Shown: positions 42,001-52,300 of the stretch, piece after piece
Numbering within the stretch: position 1 is the first letter of the stretch
Layout of the letters: every line of letters begins with the position of its first letter
Assembly: GCA_040386075.1 (NCBI GenBank)
Contig: JAZKGE010000045.1
Span: 26,478 to 90,477 of the forward strand
Length of the DNA stretch: 64,000 nucleotides
Source of the DNA: UBA4416 sp040386075
Lineage (GTDB): Bacteria > Bacteroidota > Bacteroidia > B-17B0 > Aurantibacillaceae
Direction: 5' to 3'
Notes under the pieces: generated by a model
What the model was told of the DNA's origin: nothing
The model's database searches: none
The model's input: only the letters and a program-made list of their open reading frames with translations
Position numbers and translations under genes: made by a program

Positions 42001-43670
42001 ATTGGATCAGTAATGCCAGGAAGAGAAGATGCTAGAGGGTTAACCGAGCATCCAACAAATAGTGCGCATGTCTGTATTGCAGCACTGGTATTAAGAAAAT
42101 TCCAGTTCCATGTATAAGGATTTGTTCCAGATCCACCACTTGCGGTTAATGTAACTGCTTGTCCCGCACAAATCGTCATTGATGGTGCAACTGCTATGTT
42201 TATAACAGGAGCAGCAACACCGTTTATAGTTACTGCTGTTGGAGTTGTTGCGCAACCTCCGCCATAATTAATTGTCAAAGAGTAACTTCCATTATTAGCA
42301 GCTGACCAGTTATTTATTGTGGGAGATTGTACATTTGATGTGAAACCTGCCGGACCTGTCCATACGTATGTACCCCCGTTAGTAAGAGATGTTAATGAAA
42401 CATTGCTCCCATAACAAACCAAAGGTGGTGCAGTAATGTTTGCTGGACTCAAAGTATTGGTAACCGTTACCGTTTTCACAATGGTAACACCTGTTGGAGT
42501 ACACGCCGACGCACCCATGGTTAATGTGTAAGTTGTTGTTACTGTTGGAGTGATCGTAATGGTTTGAGTATTTGGGTAAACTCCAGGAGGAGTTGACGAC
42601 CAATTATACGAAGAAGCAGTTGAACTGGCTCCTAATGTTGCACTTTGGCCGGGACAAACCTGGGAAGGACCTGTAATCTGTTGTCCTAAAGCAACACCTG
42701 ATTGAGCCCCAACAGTGTAACTGCACACATTTCCTCCAAAACCATCTATCATGACGTAATAAGTTTGTCCCGGAACAAGATTTACATTCGTAGTAATTGT
42801 AAAGGTTCCTGAGCCGCTTCCCTGTGATACACAATTAGATACTTCAGTAAAACTGGTACAATTACTTGACGCATAAATAACGGCCTGAATCCCCGAACTA
42901 TTATCCTGGCAACCACCCGAATTGAAGTTAAGAGAAGCACTGGTGCTACTGGCAACAAAACTTAACCAGGAATTATTTTCAATTGATCCGCAAAAATTAC
43001 CTAATCCGGATGTATTTCCGGCAGTGTAAGCGCCGCTGGTATTACCACAATAGCCATTCAGATCACAAATTAAAGGGGCATTTACACATTCATTAGCTGC
43101 CGGTGTTGATGCACATGCCATAGGATTTGGAAGAGGATCACTGCCTTGCTTAGCGTTGGTCCCGGGACCATTATCTAATCTGAAACGAAACCCTTTGGAT
43201 GTAGTTGAATTATTTGATCTAAAACGTAAGGTCAGATATTCACCAGACGACATGATCGCAAAATTTTCATCCAGGTAACCTGATAGAGATTTTAACTCTA
43301 ATGCAGTCGTGTCTTGTCCGTCATAAATTGTAAGTACATCATTAATATTTTCTGAAGAAAAATAATGACTTCGTAAAAAGATCCTTCTGTTGTATTGATT
43401 TTTGATGGTTAAGGTATAATCCTCATTGTTATTGTACCCCGAAGCAATGATGCCTGATTCTGGATCAAGACTGCTATATAGGAATGCCCCATCAACCGGA
43501 AGGTCAACTAGTTTGTTTGCATCCAGATAGATCAGGTTAGGATTATAACTTTGGTTGTTTTTTACCGGCTTTAAAGCATTTGCTTCGTGCAAATTTGAGT
43601 TTAAGGTTTGTGCAAATGTCAAAGAAGATATTCCTAAGACGAAAAACAGGATAATTTTTGTAATTTTCAT
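36006..43670 (-). CDS. Giant secreted repeat protein with C-type lectin domain, T9SS type B
   Basis: 2554 residues. Signal peptide (IILFFVLGISSLTFAQ); a CUB-like domain about 70-170 (NDVLTIYDGQD, GEYLTLRFRSNN). Many Ig/PKD-like repeats of about 76 residues follow with the core GATTYTWSP...YTVxGxxxxGC. A C-type lectin domain sits at about 1090-1210 (GANLISVQSASEN; NWAPGEPNNAGDEDC; WND) with the EPN sugar motif. A different insert is at about 1450-1630. The C-terminus (FFPNAFTPNGDINNEVFFP ... LQIFDRWGHLIY) is the gliding-motility-type T9SS type B signal. It is likely a surface adhesin. Confidence 0.9.
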   Translation of the reverse strand: MKITKIILFFVLGISSLTFAQTLNSNLHEANALKPVKNNQSYNPNLIYLDANKLVDLPVDGAFLYSSLDPESGIIASGYNNNEDYTLTIKNQYNRRIFLRSHYFSSENINDVLTIYDGQDTTALELKSLSGYLDENFAIMSSGEYLTLRFRSNNSTTSKGFRFRLDNGPGTNAKQGSDPLPNPMACASTPAANECVNAPLICDLNGYCGNTSGAYTAGNTSGLGNFCGSIENNSWLSFVASSTSASLNFNSGGCQDNSSGIQAVIYASSNCTSFTEVSNCVSQGSGSGTFTITTNVNLVPGQTYYVMIDGFGGNVCSYTVGAQSGVALGQQITGPSQVCPGQSATLGASSTASSYNWSSTPPGVYPNTQTITITPTVTTTYTLTMGASACTPTGVTIVKTVTVTNTLSPANITAPPLVCYGSNVSLTSLTNGGTYVWTGPAGFTSNVQSPTINNWSAANNGSYSLTINYGGGCATTPTAVTINGVAAPVINIAVAPSMTICAGQAVTLTASGGSGTNPYTWNWNFLNTSAAIQTCALFVGCSVNPLASSLPGITDPIFGGSGPSASFTLSATDQLCASSKNGAGCIGTKCVTITVLPAAAALTISPTSTICPGGNTSLTVSGGTTYTWSPAATLSSPNGATVTASPTVTTVYTVSTTVCGGTISTKTVQVVVNGTPPAIGAIAGPTVICANSTGITYSVTNVASTSYTWTAPAGATITSGVNTNVITVNFGSSAGTVSVIAVGTCGTATAAVNVSLSPPLSLTVTPNTSTVCAGSSTTLTASGATTYTWSPAATLSSPNGTNVTATPLATTVYTVIGSTGTCTGSTTSTVTVGGALTLTVTPNTSTVCPGTPVTLTASGATNYTWSPAATLSSANGTTVSATPAVNTTYTVLGATGTCTGTATAIINIGGSLTLTVTPNTSTVCPGTPVLLTASGATNYTWSPAATLSSANGATVNATPAAGTTYTVIGTSGTCTGSATANISMSAGLTLTLTSNTPTICPNGAALLDANGATTYTWFPSASLSSANGSNVTASPLVNTTYTVLGSTGTCTGVATVNIGIGVCVSSACDLALIRSTLTSAGNIELLGMNNTCSLYFINPQYMTGPQAQAYAQTFGANLISVQSASENTDLVQALANQGYAANVIWIGYSDAITEGSYVWYDGAPLSYSNWAPGEPNNAGDEDCTQIYADGSWNDLACGGYNSLSVIEVNICPQVSVVNVPPTHCPFTNVTMNASTLLGSPNYTYTWVQSGTSTFTTSSTGTSLNDQITVTSMGANTFTVYTEDRYSCPQSTTVSLNVFPTPTITANSATICAGQETATLTANGATTYSWIPGTGLNATSGAVVTGTPLATQNYTVIGMDANGCMNGTITSIFVNPIPNVTASQNVTICPGDATVLTASGTTSYTWSPAISLSSANGSSVTATPTAPTIYTVQGSSANGCIGTGTVSVHVSNNGFLPSVYIIQKNSLCDTNILSWVNITSVTPTLAQGNLPSGITVNATHSNGGLSTTPSMFNGASFPVSYSVPIASTTIRNDLGGTFNFCFSQPVINPQIAFASIGTVGVPITINTSVPYQVLWTGTNMTYVNSTSMIGAEGFTIVRFPGVHTCLSLNYIGDESYCNLAFGVMDAACQGQPICPGTPVELIGNGATSYTWNTGANTTTITPAPSTTTTYSLTGANSDGCVNTAVTTVTVNPTPTITVNSSTICVGQQTATLTANGADTYTWSPGTGLSTTTGSVVTGTPVATQNYTVTGTDTNGCINDTTTSITVNTLPVITANSATICVGQQTATLTANGATTYSWIPGTGLSATTGSMVTGTPTVTQNYTVAGMDANGCINGTLTAITVNPLPTITANSSTICVGQQTATLSANGATTYTWSPGTGLNATTGSVVTGTPIATQNYTVTGTDTNGCINDTTASITVNTLPVITANSATICVGQQTATLTANGATTYSWIPGTGLSATTGSIVTGTPTVTQNYTVAGMDANGCISGTITAITVNPLPAMIASPNLTVCPLSANTLTVSGAASYTWSPNIYLNTNTSSSVISTPSLTTTYTIDGESTVGCTSSTVMTIVVANTVVVNATAGTATICPLASTSLTAIGATTYTWSPPLTLSSANGATVTATPPTSTTYTVIGSTSTCTDTMEVVVTVTVNPTISVASNPANICSGNSAVLTANGASTYTWSPSTALSSTNSAAVNANPTVTTVYNIAGTSPLGCLGSTTTTLTVVTTPTVSVTANSPTICAGNTSTLTAIGATGYTWSPSGTVSNVNGSPTIATPALTTTYTVNGNNSNAFISCPDTKTVVVVVIPNPTLTPGSNMVICEGKTTLIYATGASTYTWSPTTGVAHIHDSTTNVTPPLPGVFIYTVTGTTNNCSSSTTVEVTVNALPIINAGVDTTVNIDNTITLMATGDTQVGFIYASSGVVFECNYCPTVTVNPQESTCYTVEGISAAGCRNTDDVCVTVTKDWDVFFPNAFTPNGDINNEVFFPVGYGIDKIQLQIFDRWGHLIYKAEGQTVGWDGTNKGKLCEQGVYIYKAEVTAMSGEKRYKTGHVTLLGKAK
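37681..38600 (-). repeat. 456-bp higher-order repeat in giant adhesin
   Basis: Pairs of 76-residue repeats recur as a 152-residue unit. DNA at 37681 onward matches DNA at 38137 onward (offset 456 bp) at roughly 90 % by eye. A less similar unit lies at about 39570-39790. The pattern indicates recent unequal exchange. Confidence 0.75.
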
Positions 43671-43891
43671 TTTTTTGAAAATAGTTTATGTTTAAATCTG
43701 TCTTAAAAATAGGCATTCTACCCCAGTCAAATAAGGCTATCTGATTAAGCTAGCCATTTGGGTATGTAAAAGGGTTGTTTAGTTTAGGGAAAGGAGTTTT
43801 CTACAAAAATTTGGCCTTAAAACAGCAAAAAAACGGTCACTAAAGTAATTTTTAAATTAATGTTTAATTTAGCGGCATATTCAGTCGAAAA

Positions 43892-44503
43892 ATGAAATTG
43901 CTTGTTCGTCCGCCACAATTATTAAGGAGCTTTTATAAAGATTCCCTATGGCGAATGAGTAAAACTGAGAAAACGATCTATCTTACTTTTGATGATGGCC
44001 CTATCCCTGACTTAACAGTTTGGGTTTTAGATATTTTAAAAGAATATGGGATAAAAGCCACTTTTTTTTGTGTGGGAGATAATATCATCAAAAATCCCCA
44101 AATATTTGAAAGAATTCTACACGAAGGACACCAGGTGGGGAATCATACCTTTAATCATATAAAAGGATGGAAAGTTACGCAGTCTCAATACCTTGAAAAT
44201 GTGGAAAAATGCCAAAGTCTCACAAAAACTAATCTGTTTAGGCCGCCTTATGGTAGAATCAAACAAGGCCAGTATCAGGCACTGGCAAAGAGTTATCAAG
44301 TAGTGTTTTGGGATGTATTGAGCTATGATTATGATAAATTTACAACACCTAAAAAATGTTTAGAAAACAGTTTAAAGCACACCAGGAACGGAAGTATTAT
44401 TGTTTTTCACGATAATATAAAAGCCCAAAAAAACTTAAAATTTGCCCTTCCTCAATATATTGAACATTTTTTGAAATTAAATTATAAATTTGCAACTCTA
44501 TAA
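43892..44503 (+). CDS. Polysaccharide deacetylase (NodB family)
   Basis: 203 residues without a cleavable signal. The NodB domain is complete: TFDDGP with D34 and D35, metal ligands H85 and H89 in NHTFNH, RPPYG at 117-121 and the late FWDVLSYDYD and VFHDN motifs. It removes acetyl groups from a GlcNAc polymer such as peptidoglycan or capsule. Its stop overlaps the region before the HMA lipoprotein gene; spacing is 13 nt, so probably co-transcribed. Confidence 0.9.
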   Translation: MKLLVRPPQLLRSFYKDSLWRMSKTEKTIYLTFDDGPIPDLTVWVLDILKEYGIKATFFCVGDNIIKNPQIFERILHEGHQVGNHTFNHIKGWKVTQSQYLENVEKCQSLTKTNLFRPPYGRIKQGQYQALAKSYQVVFWDVLSYDYDKFTTPKKCLENSLKHTRNGSIIVFHDNIKAQKNLKFALPQYIEHFLKLNYKFATL

Positions 44504-44516
44504 TTTATTCAAAAAG

Positions 44517-44864
44517 ATGAGAGCGTACCTATATATATTATTCTTTTTAAGCCTCGGGCTATTTTCCTGCAAAACACAAACTGCCGAAAAAACTGAAACG
44601 TTTAAGGTTTGGGGAAATTGCGAAAAATGTAAAACCACTATTGAAGGTTCTGTTTCTGTGGATGGTGTGATCGAAAAAAACTGGGATGTTGAATCTACTT
44701 TAATGACCGTTAAATTTGATACAACTAAAATCACTTTGGATGCCATTCAACAACTAATAGCAAAATCAGGTTACGATAATGATGGCTATTATGGTGATGA
44801 TTATGCTTATGGTAAGCTGCCTGATTGCTGTCAGTATGAGCGTAAGCCATTCGAATTAAAATAA
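44517..44864 (+). CDS. Heavy-metal-associated (HMA) domain lipoprotein
   Basis: 115 residues from the ATG at 44517; an earlier in-frame start at 44490 would overlap the deacetylase gene. Lipobox LFSC (Cys18), then an HMA fold: FKVWGNCEKCKTTIEGSV with C35 and C38 as the CxxC metal site, and DAIQQLIAKSGYDND. A second Cys pair (PDCCQYE) is near the C-terminus. It probably binds copper or a similar soft metal in the periplasm. The usual copper ATPase is not nearby. Confidence 0.85.
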   Translation: MRAYLYILFFLSLGLFSCKTQTAEKTETFKVWGNCEKCKTTIEGSVSVDGVIEKNWDVESTLMTVKFDTTKITLDAIQQLIAKSGYDNDGYYGDDYAYGKLPDCCQYERKPFELK

Positions 44865-44927
44865 AATTTCAAGTTTATTTATTTCTTAGTAACTTAATGT
44901 GATGATTTTATTATCATAAATGATCGC

Positions 44928-46199
44928 ATGAATTTTCGCAATTACATATACTGTTTTAGTATCCTTGTTCTTTCAGGATTGTTTTCTTGTACATCTCAAA
45001 AGGTAAATCAGACAAGTACCGATCGACTTTATAAAAAAGAGAATAATGAACTCAATGCCAGGTATACGGTTTATCATATCAATGATTCTATTAGTCAGTT
45101 GTTTTACGACATTTCGAATGAAGCGTTGCTTTACAAAAAAACAGATACCAGTAATTATTTTTACAGCGATGTAAAAGTACAATTGCAGGTAAGTTCAGAA
45201 GATGATATTAGTTCCGTAAAGGAAAGCGCTTATGTAATGATCATTGATAAACAATCAGAAGCATTTACAAAACAATTAAAGGGAAGCATCATTTTTAAAT
45301 TAAAGACCGGCTTTAGTTACTATATTGATGTTAACGTTACCGATATCAATAAAAGAACAACCTATACACATAGTTTGTTTACTGATAAAATGAATAACGA
45401 ATCAAGACAAAATTTTCTAATTAGTAATTCAAATAACGAAGTTCTTTTTTCATCTTATTACAAACCGGGCGAAACAGTTAATATTCGATCACTGCGAAAC
45501 AAAGAAAAGCTATATGAAGTAGATTATTTTAAACCAAATTTTAAATTAGCTCTGCCGCCTTTTTCGGCAAATGTAATGCAGCACTTTAGTTATAAGCCCG
45601 ACTCTACGTTTAGCGTGTATGCAACCGATGATCAGATCGAATTAAAACTTCCCGGCAAAGGATTCTTTCATTTAAAAACAAATGTCAAAACAAAAGACGG
45701 TGTTACCTTTTTTGTTTACGAAACGTCTTATCCAAAAATAAAGAACACCGAACAAATGATCCTGGCTACCCGTTATATTATGGCTAAAAAGGAATTTGAA
45801 AGCTGTTTAAATGCTCCAAATCAAAAAGACGCTATTGATAAATTCTGGATCGACATAGGCGGGAGTGGCGAAAGAGCTAAAGAACTGATCAGAAAATATT
45901 ATAACCGCGTGCAGGAAGCCAATAAATTATTCACCAGTTTTCAGGAAGGCTGGAAAACCGATAGAGGAATGATGTATATTGTATTTGGTGCACCCAACAG
46001 TGTTTCTAAAAGAAAGAACGGCGAGGTTTGGACATACGGAGATCCCGGAAATCCAACTTCTTTAACCATTTCTTTTATAAAGATCATCAACCCGTTTACG
46101 GATAATGATTTTTATTTGGAGCGTAACGAAATGTACAAGGAGAGATGGTACCAGGCTGTTGATATGTGGCGGCAGGGTAGGATCTATCTAGATAATTAG
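44928..46199 (+). CDS. GWxTD-domain lipoprotein (canonical motif)
   Basis: 423 residues with lipobox SGLFSCT. The N-terminal beta-rich part is followed by the GWxTD domain, with FQEGWKTDRGMMYIVFGAPN (motif G-W-K-T-D) and GEVWTYGDPGN, then a Tyr/Trp-rich tail (YKERWYQAVDMWRQG). It is the more standard relative of the 2201-3670 protein. It lies 63 nt after the HMA gene on the same strand. Role is unknown. Confidence 0.87.
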   Translation: MNFRNYIYCFSILVLSGLFSCTSQKVNQTSTDRLYKKENNELNARYTVYHINDSISQLFYDISNEALLYKKTDTSNYFYSDVKVQLQVSSEDDISSVKESAYVMIIDKQSEAFTKQLKGSIIFKLKTGFSYYIDVNVTDINKRTTYTHSLFTDKMNNESRQNFLISNSNNEVLFSSYYKPGETVNIRSLRNKEKLYEVDYFKPNFKLALPPFSANVMQHFSYKPDSTFSVYATDDQIELKLPGKGFFHLKTNVKTKDGVTFFVYETSYPKIKNTEQMILATRYIMAKKEFESCLNAPNQKDAIDKFWIDIGGSGERAKELIRKYYNRVQEANKLFTSFQEGWKTDRGMMYIVFGAPNSVSKRKNGEVWTYGDPGNPTSLTISFIKIINPFTDNDFYLERNEMYKERWYQAVDMWRQGRIYLDN

Positions 46200-46268
46200 T
46201 AACAATATATATTGCCAGATAGCAAGAGTACTATAACATCAAAAAAAATAGTATAAGGTTTTTAATAA

Positions 46269-46298
46269 AAGCAATAAGGTAGTAAAACCTTATTGCTT
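46269..46298. terminator. Bidirectional terminator
   Basis: AAGCAATAAGGT (46269-46280) pairs with ACCTTATTGCTT (46287-46298). It separates the convergent GWxTD gene and the second giant gene. Confidence 0.8.
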
Positions 46299-46310
46299 AT
46301 TAAAAATTTG

Positions 46311-49300
46311 TTATTTAATGATGATAATTTTATCTGTTTTTGCGATCTTACCATTTAGTATTACGCTATAGTAATATACACCATTAACTAAATTTGCTTC
46401 ATTAATTTCTATTTTGCCAACAGCCTGTGTTAGATTATAAGAGCTGATCACTTGGCCATTAACATTAAATATACGCAATTCGCCTTTAGTGTCTATACCC
46501 AGATCGTACTCCATTGTCATAATCCCTTTATTTGGGTTTGGATAAAGAAGTGTTTTTACTCCGGATGATACAGAGTTTACTGGCTGTATTACTTTTCGTT
46601 GGTTGTATACCGGAATGCAATTATCTTCAAAATCAATCACCCTGTTCGATACATTAGTTAATAATACCCTGGCCTGTGTTACCACACTGCCATATTGATC
46701 AGAACAGCTGTTAGCAATAGCTCTTAGATCAATTAATTCACTATCGTCAAAAACATTAATTGATTTACTAAATACCGGAACAGTCAATGATGGTATTATT
46801 AAAGTCTTTGGCGAGTATGTCATATACTTTAACAATAATTCATTTACCCTTTTTTGATGAGCTTCGATAATATTTACTGCTGTTATTGTATTGTTAATGT
46901 TTTTGGCAGTCATATAATCTCCATTGCTAATTGAAGTTGTTACAGTATTAAAGTCATTATATGTTCTCTTTTGAATCGTACTATAAAAATTCTGTAATAT
47001 TTGCTTAGAGTCAATACTTTGAGTGTTTAATAATCCATACATCAATTGCTTGTTAAGATATTGAGTTTCGTCAGGGTATACTTCGTAAAAAGTAGTATCA
47101 CATGCTAGCGCTTCATACAAAACAACATCAGAAGTTTGATAATTGGAAGAGGTTCTCTTGTCCATTTTAGTAAAATTACTATTGTTTACAGGCCTTAAAG
47201 CCAAGCATGTTTCTCCCGATACTCCAGATGATTGCACCTGTATTCCAGAACCGGTTACATAAGGAAAGCCGGAACTTGAATAATTTTGAGTCGGCTGATA
47301 TGGATTACCTGGTTTTACAAATAAGATAGAGTTTGTATTAGCATTACTGGTTGCCTCCGTATAAGTTTCTGCATAAGGCGCAGACCCACCCGTAAATCCA
47401 TACCACTCGTTGTCGTTTGTAAGTGATGAACTTCCCTGTGATCCAATTTGCCCGTTAATACTTAATACAAATCCCTGGTAGGTTCCATACATTACATTTT
47501 TAGCTACTTTGTTTAAACTTGTTTGCGAAAACTGAAGACAACGGCCCATATTATTCATGACGTTACAGCTCACCTCACCCGTAGTTCCACTACTCTGGTT
47601 CATCCAGATTCCTTTTACAGTACTGTAATTTGCAGGAATAGTTCCGTTGCTTGTAATATATGGATTGTTTGCTACTATCGCATCCGTACAACTCATTACA
47701 TAAATCGCTGTACGGGCATAGTTGGCAGGTTGTGTTACAGAGCCTGTAATGCCGTATAACTTAGCGGCGTCTAAATTTATTAATGGATTGGCGTTTATCT
47801 GCAATCCGCCTTTAACGTTGTAAGCTCTGATACCACCATACACATTTTGGATAGTATTGTTCTTTACGGTAAGCATACCAGTATTTAAATTAGTAGTACT
47901 CGCAATCTGCTCCACTTGTATGGCCTGTTTGGTGTACCCAGTGGTTCCAGGCGCTTCCACTAAATTATCTTCAATTTTTACGTAAGCGCTGGCCAGATAT
48001 GATGGATCAATTTTATGACTGCTGTAAATACCTGTATTATGGTTCAATAGATAATTATTTATAACCTCTGCTTTAACTTGGGTGTTGGTTAGCCAAATAC
48101 CACTTTGTCCCTGTATATAACTGTACAATGGTGATGTTGGGTTCATAAGTGGAGTAACAGATGTTAATGTTGTGGTAAATACATTTCCTTTTAATCTTAC
48201 AAGTTCTTTGTAATTGTCCGCTTTAACGCCTTTGTAACAATTTTCAAATTTATTACCTGCAGGAAAAGGATTACCTCCCGATGGAGCGGACGAGCCGTCG
48301 CCGATAATCATAGAGTAAAGAATACCTGTGGTAGTGGTATTTGCTGCGGTAATTCCTACACCAATTTCATCCGGTCCCGGAGGGCCTGAGGTTGGAGGAA
48401 AAGCGCTTGCATATTGCTTAGCACTACCCTTTAAATTAATAAAATGATTGTTGTATGCTTTTAAATACGCATTTTCAACAAAGATACCATTATCAAGATT
48501 TTCAAATCTATTAGTTCCTCCTGTCCCAGTTTTATCACCAACAATAACAGGTGCTTCCGTTAGATCATATAAAAAGATACCTGCGAAACCCCTTGGAAAA
48601 TTAGTATAAGGAATAGAAACATTGGTAATATTATTATACGCATAAGTATAAACGGAACTTGGTTTCAAAGTGCTAAGTGGCGACGTGGCACTATAAACAC
48701 TACTAATGGTACTACCTGTTACAGAGAGACCGTAATTAGGACTACCGTTATTGTATTTTGGAAAAGTATTTAAATGTACTGATAAATAATTTTTGTTAAG
48801 TTTTGAGTTTGTAATAGTTACAATACCATTAGCTGATGTTGGATACCCTGCGGTAGAATTTCCAAACATGATAATACCTAAGTACATATCTTCAATACTA
48901 CTATTCACAACGTTTAAATTTCCAGCATCGCCACTAACATCAGGTATCCATATGCCGTTCCATAATTCGGTACATGAATATAAAGTACAATTACTGAATG
49001 TAACGGTTACAGAAGGGCTAATAAAAATAGTTGTTTGTGGGGCCATCCTTATAACATAATTACTCATAGTACTATTTGCTGTAAAAGTTACTGTCCCCTG
49101 CATATCTATTACCGCCCCCGCGCCATTAGAATTATTGGAGTAATTAATACTGCTTGTAGTAGTTGTTCCTACCGTGAAAGAAGCTGTTTGACAGCAATAC
49201 TGACCCGATAGTATAATCTGTACTGTGGCGGTTGATGAACACGCTCCGGTAGTTCCCGTAACGGTGTATATGCTTACAGCTCCAGGCGTAACAGTTGTAA

Positions 49301-52300
49301 CCGCTGTCGTTGCTCCTGAACTCCATGAATAACTGGTAGCCCCCGTAGCGGTTAAAGTGGCTGGATTGCCTACACACATACTTGTTGGATTAGCTGTAGC
49401 TGTTATAGTTGGTGTTGTTCCAACTCCTATATTAATGGAAACTGTATTCCCATAGCAACTTCCGTTGTAACCTGTTACTGTATAAGTTGTAGCAACAGTT
49501 GGCGTTACAGCAATAGTAGAAGTAGTGGCGCCTGTGCTCCATGTGTAGTTGGTTGCACCCGAAGCAGTAATGGTAGGGCTAACACCTGAACAATATGCAG
49601 AAGGATTTGCGACTGCAACAATAGTTGGTGTTGTAGTAACATTTACCGAAATTGTTTTTGTAGTTGAACAGCCCGGATTACTTCCGGTAACTGTATAAAT
49701 GGTTGTTACCGTTGGGCTAACGACGGTTGAGGAACCGATAGTTGAAATAGGTTGCCAGGAGTAAGTACTGGCACCGGTTACCGTTAGTGTTGAGCTGCTG
49801 CCCGAACAAATGGCTGTTGGTGATGCAACTACTGTTAAGGTAGGAGTGTTTAATTTAACGATAACAATTGTTTTAATAGCTGAGCATCCGCCGGTGGTTC
49901 CAGTAACTGTATATATTGTTACTACTGCCGTTGGTGTAACAGCTACACTTGCCGTAGTGGCTCCCGTACTCCAGCTATAGCTTGTTGCTCCTGATGCAGT
50001 CAGCGTAGGAGTTTGTCCAGTGCAAATAACCGTCTTAGTAGCTGCTATGCTAATAGTTGGTGTTGGTGATACACTTATTGAAATTGTTCGTGTACTGCTA
50101 CATCCGGCAGCATTGGTACCTGTTACTGTATAAATAGTAGTAACACTTGGGGTCACAACCAGTGAATTACTCGAAGAACTTACGGGAGACCACGAATAAG
50201 AAGATGCACCACTTACTGTTAATGTTGAACTATTGCCGGAACAAATAACAGAAGGGGATGCTGTAACGGTAAGTGTAGGGTTTGGGTTAACTGTTAAGGT
50301 AACGGTTGTATTAGCAGTGCAGGATGCGCCTGTGGCGCTTAGCGAATAAATAGTAGTTACGCTCGGTGATACTACGATACTTGACGTATTTGCTCCGGTG
50401 CTCCATGTATAGCTGCTAGCGCCTGATGCGGCAATAGTTGAACTTTGCCCTGCACAAATAGTAGAAGGTGTTACGGTTAAGCCTGTAAAAGGATTTACAC
50501 TTACCGTAATAACTGCTGAAGTAATACAACCTGTTGTTGTATTGGTACCGACTGCTGTATACGTAGTTGTAATCGACGGGCTCACAACACTGCCAGATGG
50601 TAAAGAGCCTGGTTGTATATAAACAAACGATCCTACGCCAGAGGCTGTTAACGTGGTAGAAGATCCTGCACATATGAGTGTCGGAGAAGCATTGGCGGTA
50701 ACTGTAACACCTTTAAAAAAGCTAACCTTTACGGTTTGAGTGGATGTTGCACCACATGAATTAACACCTGTTACAGTATAAACCGTAGCTACAGTAGGTG
50801 TCACAGAAATGCTACTGGTATAAACATTTCCTGGCTGCCATGTGTAGGACGTTGCACCTGAAGCTGTTAATACTGTACTTGTTCCATGACAAATAACAGC
50901 CGAGTTTGCTGTTACTGTTGGATTAGGTATAATACTTACCAGAACAGTGCTTGTTTTGATGCCGCATGATGCAGTGCTTGCAGATACTGTATAAATTGTA
51001 TTAGCTGTTGGGGTTGCAATTACGCTACTTCCGCTAGTTGTATTTAATGTACTGCCCGGACTCCATGTATAGCTTGTTCCTCCTGTAGCAGTTAGTGTAG
51101 CAGATGATCCCGGACATACAGAATTAGAACTTGGAATACTTGTTATTATTGGAGATGAAGTAACATTTACGGTGATCGTTTTTGTGCTGATACATCCATA
51201 ACTGTTAGTGCCCGTAACTGTATAAGTTGTATTAGTGGTCGGGCTTACGGTTAGTGGGTTACTTGAAGAGCTTCCTGGTAACCAGGTATAGGTACTGGCT
51301 CCGCCGGCTGTTAATGTAGTGCTGTTTCCTGAACAGATGTTGGTTGTACCTGTTATTGTAATTGTTGGGGTAGGATTGACGCTTACAGTAACTGCTGCGG
51401 TTTTGGTTCCGCAGGCACTGGCTCCCGTTATAGTATAAGTTGTTGTTACTGTTGGTGAAACCGTAATAGAACTGGTATTGGCTGATGTACTCCATGTGTA
51501 GGTCAATGCTCCTGTAGCCGAAAGAACGCTGGAATTACCATTACAAATTACAGTTGGGCTTGCAGTTAATGTAAGCGATGGCACAGGTATAACACTTACT
51601 GTAACTGCAGCTGTCGAAGTTCCGCAGGAAGTTGAACCTGTTACCGTATAGGTTGTAGTAACAGTTGGTGTTACTGTAATTGAAGTGGAGTTAGAACCCG
51701 TGCTCCATGTATAGGAATTGGCTCCGCTTACAGTGAGAGTCTTAGTGGTTCCCGCACAAATGGTCATTGATGGAGTAATAGTAAGGGTTGGATTTGTACC
51801 GGAAGATACCACTGTTACGGGAAAAAAGGAATATGATGTACAGCCGGAAACAGGATCTTCACTCCCTACATCAATTGTGTAATTACCAACCGATGAATAG
51901 GTATAAGGATTCGGTGCGGAAATGTATGACCCGGACTGAAAATCGAGATAAGTTAAACTATAAGTTGGAGTTGTAGTAACAGTAATTATTGCTCCCACAC
52001 ATACGAGCGACGAAGTGTTGATTCCAATGCTAGGAGATAAATCGGTTATTGTTACAGTTGCAGAATATGTGTTTGGGCAACCGGTTATATTCCCAAATAC
52101 CGTATACGTTGTTGTTGTAGTAGGTGATACTGTTATTGTTGGGCTATTAAGACTTCCCGATATGGTCGGATTTGGTGACCAGGTATAAGTGTTAAGTCCG
52201 CTTGCTGTAATTGTTGTTGTTAGAGGAGAGCCGGGACAAAAAGTATAAGAGGAGGCTATCAAACTAACTGGGCTGGATTGTACATTAACTGTATTAGATA

